Program-made: the position numbers and the translations under genes
Source: Aurelia coerulea
Taxonomy: Eukaryota > Cnidaria > Scyphozoa > Semaeostomeae > Ulmaridae
DNA: 64,000 nt
Direction of reading: 5' to 3'
NCBI GenBank assembly: GCA_039566865.1
Contig: CM076956.1
Span: 11,109,511 to 11,173,510, forward strand
The notes under the pieces: generated by a model
Databases searched by the model: none
The model's input: only the letters and a program-made list of their open reading frames with translations
Told to the model about the DNA's origin: nothing
Shown here: in pieces, positions 36,549 through 48,100 of the stretch
How the letters are laid out: each line of letters begins with the position of its first letter
How positions within the stretch are numbered: the stretch's first letter is position 1

Positions 36549-38418
36549 CAAGGAGGCCCTCAAAGGGGGGGTCCCTGGAGCACTGGAGCTCATCATTTTG
36601 ACAGCATAGAGCCCGGAGCCCAAACGATTTCCATAGTGGAGCACTGGAGCCCATCGCTTTCTCCATGTGGAGCCCTTTATCTCAAACAATTTTATTTGTG
36701 AAGGCCATGCAAAAAACGGACAACATTTAATTACGAAAACTATATGAATAAGGTGTGAAACTATTTGAGCTTGTTAGTAGATCTCAACATCAACTTGAAA
36801 TGAATTTTTGAAGTTTCCAGGTTTCTTCGAGACATTGTTTCTTGAAATCTGGCCATTTTTTATGATTGGAAATCTTTCAAGTTAGAATTTCAAGCCTTAT
36901 GCGCTAGGAATTTTATACTTTTTGTAGCTCATTGCGTCAGAGCGAATTTCTTCCCTTGGCAAAAAGATCAGAACTTGCAGTGAAGATTGACAAACAAATA
37001 ACGTTGCAAGGAGATTCATATTCGCAAACAATCTACTTTCAGTCCTTCAAGGGAGTGGCGTGGTCAGGGTAAATTAAGTAAGGGGCATTGACATGAGGTT
37101 TTGGCCATAGGAAAATTTTTGGGACCACGCCCTTTACTTTGGCTCAGAATGCATCTCCCAATATCATACTTGCCATAAGCGATAAGGAAACTTTTATAAT
37201 TTGTGACAGTGGCGGTCATTCTATAAGTCAGAGCGTGAGAACAATTTTTCGAAGAGATATCTTTTATTTTAGCATAGAAGGCATCCCCTGATTCCATAAT
37301 TAACAGTGCTAAAATGGATGGTTTAATAGTCTTATAAATGAGCTAATTGAGAAGACATCGCGCCTTGTGGACCACATAGTTGCCCACGAAAACTTGACTA
37401 CTCTTGAGCTTCTCTTACAGTTGTATGAAGGAACTTATTGGTTTCAGCAGATGAAAGATACCCTCATCGATGGAGTGGTCTTCCCGTTTTTCACAAGATG
37501 CATTAACCCCAAAAGCTCTCAGCACAATACCAAGATAACCCAAAGTACAGAGTGTCCCAAAAAATGCATACGGATTTGATTGAATCCAGCGCTGTGAATT
37601 TAGCTTCAATCAATGTATAATCACTCTAAGATGTTTCTCTAGTTAACTTGAACATAGATACCTCGTTTGTTGATATTGGTACTTTGAGAGCTTTAATCTT
37701 GAAAGCTCAAATTTGCCTCTTCCTCCAAACCAGAGCTTTAGCCTTTTGGCCTAGGCAATTTCTTAAGGCACGGCGTATAAATCAACGATAGCCTTGATGA
37801 AATTTGAACAATGTTGGATCTTGTGTTATTCTGTTTTCCAGAAGTCACCCCCCCCCCCCAATCACCCATTGGGAAGTCTCTTAATTTTTCATTAATTTCA
37901 GTTCTTAATTTCGATGTGCTTCAGGAATTTGCTCAGGCCAAATGGCCAAAGCCTTGGTTTGCAAATGCACCCAAATTTGAGCTTTCAAGAAGCACCAATA
38001 CCAACAAACGAGGTATCTATGTTCAAGGTAACTATCGAGAAACATTTTGAGAGTGATTAGCCATTGGTTAAAGCTAAATTCACATCGCTGGAGTCAACCA
38101 AATTTGTATACATTTTTTGAGACATCCGATATTTTCTAGGGGACTCGTGCTTGTTATCGACAGCTTTAGTTGCGCATATCCAGTTTAAACCAAACTGCAC
38201 TTTCTCGCTCAAGAAACAACGAGTGCAGTCTGGCACTACGTGGCTTGCTAAAACTGACAAAATCATATTTCGCTAATTTTAGGAAGTGGAGCCCTGGAGC
38301 CCTGAAAAGTATGCAGTGGAGCCCTGGAGCACGGCAATTTTGCCTTTGGGAGCCCGGAGCCCATAGAAATATGCCCTGGAGACTCGGAGCCCGAGATCCC
38401 TTAGGGGGCCTCATCAAT
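36549..38418. mobile_element. Composite element with GGAGCCC-rich ends
   Basis: The left end CAAGGAGGCCCTCAAAGGGG and the complement of CCCTTAGGGGGCCTCAT at about 38413 are imperfect TIRs. ACTATTC lies outside both (near 36536 and 38424), a possible TSD. Both ends carry arrays of GTGGAGCACTGGAGCCC / GGAGCCCGGAGCCC. Inside are an inverted fragment of the hAT-like element at 26249 (37060-37290) and a MITE at 37548. Confidence 0.6.
37548..38129. mobile_element. CAGAGTGTCCC MITE
   Basis: CAGAGTGTCCCAAAAAATGC at 37548 pairs with ATACATTTTTTGAGACATCC near 38110, and AGCGCTGTGAATTTAGCTT pairs with AAGCTAAATTCACATCGCT. Inner arms also pair (AACATAGATACCTCGTTTGT / ACAAACGAGGTATCTATGTT). TA precedes it. 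Confidence 0.8.
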
Positions 38419-38429
38419 GATATAACTAT

Positions 38430-39016
38430 TCATCGAAACTTACACGAAAACAACTAAAAACGTCGTAAGAAGTAGTAGGTAACAATTTTCAATTCGTCAA
38501 AATGGCCCATTTCCACAACCAATGTATTTACACATGCAACACGAATGGAACGACAAATGTATGTCTGTGTTATCAATGTTATTCTCCATTTCTGCAAAGA
38601 GACCCACGATTCTCTGACCACATTTTTACCATATTTGAAAATAAAATATCTCTGTTTTCCGAAGCGGCAAGCTGCTATTTTCTGTTACCATTTTGGCTGT
38701 TTTCAAGCTCATTTTCTGTTCTTCTTGTCGGATCTTCTCAGATTCCTCTTGATTTCCAATGCCGTGCAAAGAAACTCACAAATTTCGATATAGCTTCGAA
38801 CTTTCGAACTGTTTGAAATATTAAAAATCACCTCGGTGGAAGTGTAAAAAATTTCCTAAATGCTATCTAAAAAAGTATATTTGGTAAAAAAGAATTTATT
38901 TTCTATTTTTAGAATCGATTTTAGACTGCTGCCCCCTTGTGTTTCTGCTTTCTGTGGACCACAGGAAACAGAAATTCAAGCTTCTGCGGAGGAATTTGGA
39001 AAGAGGCTGAAGGAAA
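38430..39016. other. No recognisable feature upstream of the mucolipin gene
   Basis: No repeat or core promoter motif identified. ORFs near 38502-38816 lack splice context. Confidence 0.4.
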
Positions 39017-39162
39017 ATGGCTGAAATGGACAATCACCAAAACAACAGCAGCAACAAACATTTGTTTGTCAGAAAAAATTGTCCATCATGTGATGGACAA
39101 ACAAGAAGTGAAAGTCAAAAGATTACAAGTCCAAGGAAAAGTAAAGCAAGAATAGAGAACAG
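39017..39162 (+). CDS. Possible alternative N-terminal exon of mucolipin
   Basis: ATG opens MAEMDNHQNNSSNKHLFVRK and stays open to a strong donor AACAG/GTAAGT in phase 2. An acceptor-like TCAG at 39806-39809 would join it in frame to the 39814 ATG (adding ..IENRRMNNEN). The polypyrimidine tract is poor, so this may instead be a 5' UTR exon with an upstream ORF. Confidence 0.4.
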
Positions 39163-42100
39163 GTAAGTAGCAAGCAAAGCAAACGAGGGCAATGAGTAAG
39201 TGGTCAAGGGAACATTGAATATATTTTGAAAACATTTTTAGCACAGAAAATGCTTGTATTGTCATCCTCCTACTTCCTAGGCCTACTCACTCACCTCTAC
39301 CTATGTCATTTGAAAAATTAAGCTTTTTTTGTTTGACACTATGATTGTGATAACAAACAAACATAACTGGATGACAATGAAATACTGTCTGTGTGTGTTC
39401 GACGGGCTGAAGAGATAAACTTAAGGCAAGTCTAATGGAAAGGCACAACAAATAGACCTGTATGGAAAGTGTTGCACTATGCACAGCCAAGAAAAATAAT
39501 AGGGTATTCAAAGCAAACAATAGATAAACAATAGAGGACCCTTCTTGCACACCCGAGGTCTCAGGGAAAATTGCCCTACTTTCCATACTGGCGAATAGAC
39601 AAACTCTTGTTGTCAGCAAGTAATGGTGTCTCTTCTAGCACAGCCTCAATAGGTGGAAATGGATTGTTCCATTACCCAATGGAATTTGAAAATTTTGCAA
39701 ATGGTTCTGTCTGTATGGTTGATTTCAGTACAGTACAATGACATTTTAACGTTTTAATTATAGGGGAAGAGAGAGAGAGACCTGAATAAATATTTAATGA
39801 CAAAATCAGAAGAATGAACAATGAAAACTCTACTGTTCATAGAGTTCTGAAAAGACTTGCATCTCTGAAAATGTCTGATGACGACCCAAACCCTGCACTT
39901 GTTGAGTCAGGTACTTCATATGTTAACTATTCAGCAATAGCTCAAGAGAGAGAAATAAAACCATCAGTTTTAGAAAATGTCCGTAAAGCCATACAAAGCT
40001 GGAGGACGAGGGCTGCCAATGTCAGAGACTCCAGAGTGAGAGCAAGAAGGCAACAACTACTCCTGAATGAAGAACAGAAAATGAGACATAAATTGGAATA
40101 TCATTTTATGACTCCATTCGAAAAATATAGGAAAGGAAGAAAACCATGGAAGCTGGCAATTCAGATCCTGAAGATTGTTATTGTGACAATTCAGGTGAAT
40201 CTCTTCAACTCATTCTCACTACACATTTGTTTTTTACATGGTTGGCCTTCAGACTTCAGATCAAATCAGCAAAGTCAGGTGACCTTTAGATGCAATACCG
40301 GGTGCGCCAAAATAAACTATGCACGTTTGGCAGGCCACAATAAATTGAATACTGGACCGATTTTGAAGATTTATGACTTAATATTTAGCAGAGAGCCTGA
40401 ATTAGATTCTAGGATTTTTTGCAAATTTTTACTTTTTCAGGTTTTAGAGCTAGAAGCGAGTTTCTTAAATATTCATTTTCGAAAATATTGAAACCGATAA
40501 AAAACGTCGATCAAATTTTAAAAGATCCAACATGAATAAACAAAGAGAAAATGTTTTCAGGGGGATTTGGGGGTTCAGTATGAACTCTCGTACAGCAGAT
40601 TACAATTGGTCGATTTTTAGATCGCAAATCACCACGAAAAAGTTCTCTCTTTGTCCATTCATGTCGATTCTTTAGAAAACTTGATCGATGTTTTTTGATC
40701 GTTTTCGGTGTTTTCGAAAACAAAAATCTTAGGAAACTCGCTTCTAGCTCTAAAACCTGAAAATGAAAAAATTTGCAAAAATCCCAGTATCTAATTCAGG
40801 CTTTCTGCTAACGAATGAGACATAAATCTTCAAAATCGATCCAGTATACGATTTATTGTGGCTTGCCAAACGTGCATAGTTTATTTTGGCGCACCCGGTA
40901 CAGGGAAATTGTGTACATGAAAATACTGTAAGACAACTTCTCTATGAACCTTAAAGGCATTGAGTCATGATAAATAGACCTGCTTTGCCATGTATCGGTT
41001 GACCCATGTGATAAACACCAAGTATCACCCCCATCAAACAAAAGAATACACTATAACGCAATGCATTTCTGTGATCAGTTTCATTTGAAATGAGCTTTAG
41101 CCAATCAAAAGTGCAATTGAAGCCATGAGTCTTGAATACATTAGAGTTTTCCTGCCTACAAATCCTTGTTTAGAATCATTTAAAGGTGATCTGAAAAGCG
41201 AAAATTGTCATTAATGCAAATGAATGGCACTCTATTGAATGATAAAGATATTTTAGATTTCTTTTATATCTCATTTCGTTTTCAAGTTATCCACTGATTT
41301 CTAGTATCAGCTGATTATGTCATGAATTGATATGATGTTTGGGAAGGCATTTCAACTAAAGAAAAGTTCTTTGAGTCAATTTTCCTTTGAAAAGATAGTG
41401 AACGTTGTATGCTTTCTTTGCGTTTTGCAAACAAAATGACATCATCAGCCAATCATGGATAACTTGAAAATGAAGCAAGGTATCAACAATTTGTACATGA
41501 CATTCTTTATCAGTTAACATCAATAAAAATTTTCGCTTGAGATCACCTTTAAAGTCTTCCATACAGTATGGCTCCAGACTTCTTATCCTTATGTAAAGGA
41601 TTTTCGTCTTGTTATCATGTACAAGGCCTGTACTGTACGGCCTGTGCTGTACAGCCTGTACTATGAATTGATTCTTATCAGAATTACATGAATAGACTTT
41701 GGGAATCGCAACAAAAAGATGAATTTTATGACTAGTGTGAGGACTAACAGTTTCATTTTAAAGATGACATGAAAAGACGACTAGGTAACAACCAGGTACT
41801 GAGCTTGTTTTTCATATCATCTTGATAATGAAACTGTTTGTCATCACACTAGTCATATACAGTAATTATATGAACACTCAATTTGACAAAATCTTAATGC
41901 CTTCATTTCAGGTCAGCTTATTTGCTGTGGATCGCTTTGCCTTTATTTCATTTTTCAAACACACAGAAGATTCCTACCATCATTTATTTGTTCAAGGATG
42001 GAAGGGTGACACTTTCATTTCGTATTATAGCAGGCAAGAAGTCATCGATGCTGTCAAATTTGCACATCAAAGAGTAAGTTTTTTCTGATGTTGCTAAGTT

Positions 42101-45100
42101 TGTATTTTACCAATTTAAGGCTATTGAAATTTGATCTATAGTCTTGTTGTAATAGTTCTGTCACATTTTAAACGGTTTCCTTTAAAATCAATACCATTTG
42201 CACAATCATCTTCAAAGCCATTCTGTAAGTTATCCTATCCACATACAGTAAACACCCACAGATAAGAACCTAGTGGATTAAGAACCTGCAGGCTGATATT
42301 TTGTAATTAGACCGCCATTGTATAAGAAGCCATAAGGTTCTTATTTGTAGAGATCATGGGGTCTTATTTACAACAGAAGTTTGTGGAAGATCAAAAACAT
42401 TTATAATATCTGATGAGAAGCTTTTAAAGGCTTTTTTTGGATAGTATAAACATTTCTGATTCTTCCACAAATTTCTGTTGTGAATAATACCTCAAAAACC
42501 CAAGCTATGTGAACTTACAGTAGATAAAAGGCCTGAGGGTTGAATCAGAAGAAAAGAAATTTCTGAAAGCCCTGAATAAAATAAGAACCAATTTAAGAAC
42601 CTGAAAAGCCTCATTGCCCACTAAATACCCAAAACATAAGAACCTAGTGAGGCTAACTAGCAAAATTGTAGGTTCTTATACACACGTTTTTACTGCATGT
42701 TAGGTGCAAGAACAAAATTCAAGTCCCTTTAAACACTTTAGTATCAAAGGGATCTTGCATAGATGTTGTCAATCTTATGTTTCTTACTCACCTTCCCCTG
42801 TCTTAAGAAAATGTGCCTTTTTCCTTCCATTTTTAACCTTGAACATCAAGCAAATGCATTGATGTGCTTATCGTCTATCCTTCATTGTTTAGCATGGTTT
42901 TGATTTCCAAGTTCATAAATTCTTAATGAGATTCATAAATTCTTCATAATGTCTTTTTGGATCAACATTTTTCACAGGATGTCATTCACAACCAAGGTAG
43001 TACAGTGTGGACCAAAAATATCTTCACATGTTTGAAAATTCGTTGTGCAAGGAATATTGAGGTTGGAATGAATCAAAGTCCGTTGATAGCCAAGAGACTG
43101 AAGTTGTATCTTTTGTGATTTTTCTTCAATTTTTCTGAGCATTTTCAATAGGAAAAATGTATTTATCAAAATCCCTTTACTTCAAAATGCACAAAAAAGG
43201 ACAAGTAAGCAACATGCAAAATACATTTCATTTTCCTCAAGACTCAAAAACTGATTGTTATAAAATTATTTGACATCGTATACCGGGTGAGCCAGAAAAA
43301 AGTTCCCCTTTCGAAAAATCGAAGTACCACAAGTACTTCATGGATTTGAATGATTCAAATTTTAGTTAAAAGCCAAAGATCAAAGTATTTTTGTGATTTT
43401 TCTCGTCTTCTTAGGAGCACTGCAACTGCAAATATACCGGGTGTCTAAAAAAAAAGTACCCCCTCTTGACTCAACAAGGCAAAAAAACGATAATATTTGG
43501 GGACTTTTTGAATTCATGGCTACATTTGTTGGTCTTCAACTTAGATGCACATATCTTGCATTTGGAAGACGATCACTTAACACCGGAGATATGAGTTCAC
43601 AAGGTCAAAATTTGGAGTGCACCTGAAACCAGAGGTTTTGAGAAATGGCCTAGCCATAATTGGACAACAAACAGGCATTTTGCAAACGAATTTTCGACTT
43701 TGACCTTTACTTTTTATTTTTGAAAAGATTTATACCTTGAATTACTTCAATTGTTCTTGAAGTGACTTTTCTTTTGAGGAAACGGACTTTGCATTGCATT
43801 CAATCCCAAGTGTTTTGTATTAAAGGAGAGGAAAAGGAGCACATGCACGCTTATTTTGGAGATGTGGCACGACTTTATCACTCTTACGACATTTTTACTA
43901 TATTTGTTTAATCAGCGCCATGTCCATGCATCTTTTATTCTTTTCAAAAGCAAAACACGGAAACTTAAAGTCTACAGGTACTTTGGAAAATGTCCACGAT
44001 ACAAATCATGACTAGGCCCTTTTTCAAAACCTCTGGTTTTGGGTGCACTGTAAATTTTGACTTTGCGAACCTGTATCTCCGGTGTTTGGTGGACGATTTC
44101 TAAATGCAAGGTACCTGCATCTAAGTTGAACATTGATAAATTTAACTGTGAAGTCAGGGAGCAATGATAACTTATTGCTTAGTTCCTATTACCAGTCAAA
44201 AGGGGGTACTTTTTTCTGAGACACCCGGTAGGTAAATTCAACTTTACGAAAATTTCATGGTTGCAAAATTACTGAAAAAGGGCCTGAAAACACTTGATCA
44301 AATCGTTAGGACTCTCTTCTCACAGAAAAATACTCGCGGGTGTTGCACCTCTCTCAAGGCTTATAAAACATAGATTCTCAAACAGATGCTAAAGATTTTC
44401 AATTTCATGGCAATAAATGTGCGAGAAGTCCTTTATGATTTGATCAAATATTTTAGGCCTTTTTCAATCATTTTGCAACCACCAAGTTTTTGTAAACTTG
44501 AATTTACCAATTTTTCCAGTACTCGTAAGAAGGCGAGAAAAATCACACAAATACTTCGATCATTTGTCTGTCAAGCAAATATTGATTCATTCCAATCCGT
44601 CCACCACTCTTGATGCTATGAATTTTCAAAAATGGGAACTTTTTTCTGGTTCACCCGGTACATTTATGGCATTTATCACATGTTTTATGACTGTTTTAAA
44701 GCAGTTCTAAGTTATGAAGGTTTTCTTTATCACTTTCTGATGCTCAGAAAAATGGAATAAGCATCACGAAAATATTTCAGCTTTTCAGGTGTGAACCAAA
44801 CTATCTTTGACCAAACTTTGACTGATTCCAATACCTGAAGTTGTTTCCATCTACAGATTATTCAACATGTTTCAGTTTCAGTTTTCATTTTAAAATTCAC
44901 ACAACATACAAGTTTCAATACAAAATACATTACATACAATAATACAGATACAAAACAAATGATACAAGCACCTAAAATTAAACTAAGGAAGAGAACATAT
45001 GAAAACTGTATGTGGGGAATTCCTTAAAGGAGGAGCTCTCTCAGTAGACAGACTAATCGAGGAGAGAGCACCCCCTATTAAAAAATCCATATTTTCAGTA

Positions 45101-48100
45101 ATTAAAGTATGATTCCAAAAGATGCGTTATGTGCAAGAGACCCAGAATGACCACAGTGACCCCAAGCCCACGGAGCCCACTCCAGGCAAAAAAACCCAAA
45201 TCCACAGCCAACGCCACAGAGGGGTTTTGTACCCAGAACAGGCCCCAAAAGCAAGAGCCCACCAAAGCCACTCCAAAGTCAGCATGCTTTAATTAACATG
45301 TGACATGCTTATTGGTCTACCTGGTATACAGCGGGTACCCGCAAATAAGAAACCCCTTTTTAAATTAAGGCCTCAGAGAGTTTCTTATTTAAAGAGACCT
45401 TTTTCGTGATCAGGGTCAAAGTTTCTTATACATAGGTAATCAAGTTAAGTCTTAAGTAAAGGTATATGACAGTACCATACATGCATGTGTATTTAACCTT
45501 AATGGTAGATTTTGCCATGTTACGTTGTTGTGGTGTGAATCTTTAATTTTGAAAATGTTCATTCTGTTTTGACAATACTACATTCTATCACAGTCATTTA
45601 TGGGAATATCTTTTGGCATTCAGGTAACAATCCTGAAAATAAGAAACATTTAAATTTAAGACCTAAAATTGTTTCTTATTAAAGGAGCCTCTTTTGAAGA
45701 AAATGAGGCCTGTTTCTTATTCAGGGGGGTTTCTTATTTGCGGGTATTTACTGTATTAAGAGTTATCAATTTCATTGATTTATTTCATTCTCAGTTTCTA
45801 AAAGTACGAGATTTGGCTATTGGGAATTATGACTATCTTTGGTATGACAACGCAAGCTTTTCTCCAATGAAATATTGCACACGATATAGAGAGTTTGAGA
45901 ACGGTTCCACTCTTATTGATACTGATGACACTGACATATATGAAGGTATGGTTTCATCATTTTTAGATGCTTTGAGGAAAATTTTGAATGAAAGCTCTGA
46001 TATGTTCTCTAAATCCCAAGGACAAAGCTTGTGACCGCTGGAGATCGTGCATTTACAAGTGCCTCTCCTCATCTTTGGAACAGACTGCCATATGCATTGC
46101 GGGCAACAGATTCTCTTGACACTTTCAAGTGCAGACTGAAAACACATCTGTTTCAAGAATATTTTAACTAGACTTTATTTAACCAACAATTTTAGCATTC
46201 TTTGTATTATCGTATAAAATATCATCCTTTTCGTTTTATAAATCGTGTAATGCGCCGTTGAGCCGTGTGGATAAATGGCGCAATATAAATGCCTTTTATT
46301 ATTTATTTATTATTTTATGTTGTAAAATGCTTTGACGTGAGCGTTATGAAAAGAGCTCAATGTTTAGCCATCGCAAAGCGAGTTATGCACCGTTGCACCA
46401 AAGGAAAACACAAAAATTATCTCTTACTTTTCAGTTCCATTCTCTTTGAGAATGATTAACTTTTCTCAATTTCCATCTTATTTCAGTTTGCGTACCAATA
46501 AAAACTTCTTCATTCGATCCTTCGAACCTGGTACTTCGAGAAGATTACTTTCAAAGGTAAATTTTAGAATTCATTTCACGTTCGGACGCATGTACAAGGC
46601 ATATACTTACAAACTAGAGGTGCTTAGAGGGGACACAAATTCAAAAGGTTCCAAAAGTTTGTTTCAAAAGGTTCCAAATCTTTTGAAAGGCTGGTGTAGA
46701 ATTCAATGCCCTATTTCTTTGAACCGAATGACTTCAAAGAAACTTTTGTTATTTTGCTATGATTCTGCCGTTGGGCTTTGTGGCTTTCCTTACACCCTCA
46801 ATATTTTGAGAATAAGAATGTTTTTCTTCTGTTTCAAGAATTCAAGAAAAAATTTCAAAAAAACTTAAAGCCATCGTAATTTTTGACGCAACATGAAATC
46901 ATTTCCATTAAAACCATAGTTTATGGATGTCTCCAGAATGGTATCAAGCAAAAGTCTGTCACTCTTCTGGTTTATGATTTACAAATTTGATGACGTCACA
47001 TCCTCAAATGAGTTGAAATGTAAGATACGCTGTAATTTCGAGAAATATTCAAGATTTCCGAAAATTACAACGGTAGAATTATAGATGGGTAGCTAAAGTT
47101 TCTTTTAAGCCACTCAGTTAGAAGAAATAGGTCATAGCATTTTACACCCACCTTTTTATGCCGATTTAAAGATTTGGAGCCTATGCTGGGGACACCAGCT
47201 ACCTGAAGTGGGTTGAAGTGGCTAGAATTCAGCGTGTTCGAATGAAGAAATGCAGGAAATTGCGCATAGTGTTTGCAAACATTTACGTAAACGAGGGAAG
47301 CCCCTTTAGCAAGTTCGATCCAATAATCTTACGACGCTGATTGACAAAAAAACTTTGTTCAATTGTAAAGTTTATAAAGTAAAAGCAATTGATTTGATGA
47401 TTGCAGTCACCATGTAAAATAAGACTACAGTTTGAATAATAGGCATTAACGCTTACAGCGAAGCTTCTACCAGGGGTCCCAATAAAAGAAATACTCCCGT
47501 TCGAAAAATCGCGAAAATTCGTTTATTGAACCTATCATATAATTTTCTTTTTGATCTCTTTTGTCAGTGATCCAGAATTATTTAAGGATGGTAAAATGTT
47601 TGTTTTCATTGCTTTAAGGGTATGAAAAGGGCGCTGAAAAACCTCATTCTGAGCTATACTCTTTAATCGTAGTGGTGTAATCCTCTGACTTTGCTGCCAG
47701 AACAGTCAGGCGGACAGGGTGCAATGCCCGGTAGAGCCCCATCATTTGAGCGTCATGACAAGGGGTCGTTGACTCGATTAGGGCTTAGCTACTTCCATGA
47801 TCCCAGCGCTTGGCGCTATAAACCGCAACTTCACCTTCATTGATGGGTAATCAATACCTCTAAATTCAATTGATCTTGCAGTACAGGCCTGATCACTTTT
47901 AACATAATAAGAGTTCTGGAGCCATATAGAAGACTGTAATTTTTCTAAACAGGAACTCTTAGGCAGGAAGATCATTTTAATATGCACAAGGCCTGTACTG
48001 TAGATGCAGCACCTCAAAAAGAAGAAGATTGAATGAATCTCGGGATGTTTGTGACCTTTGAAACGTGAAACCTTTCTTTACTCACCTGGCTGCTTGTTAC

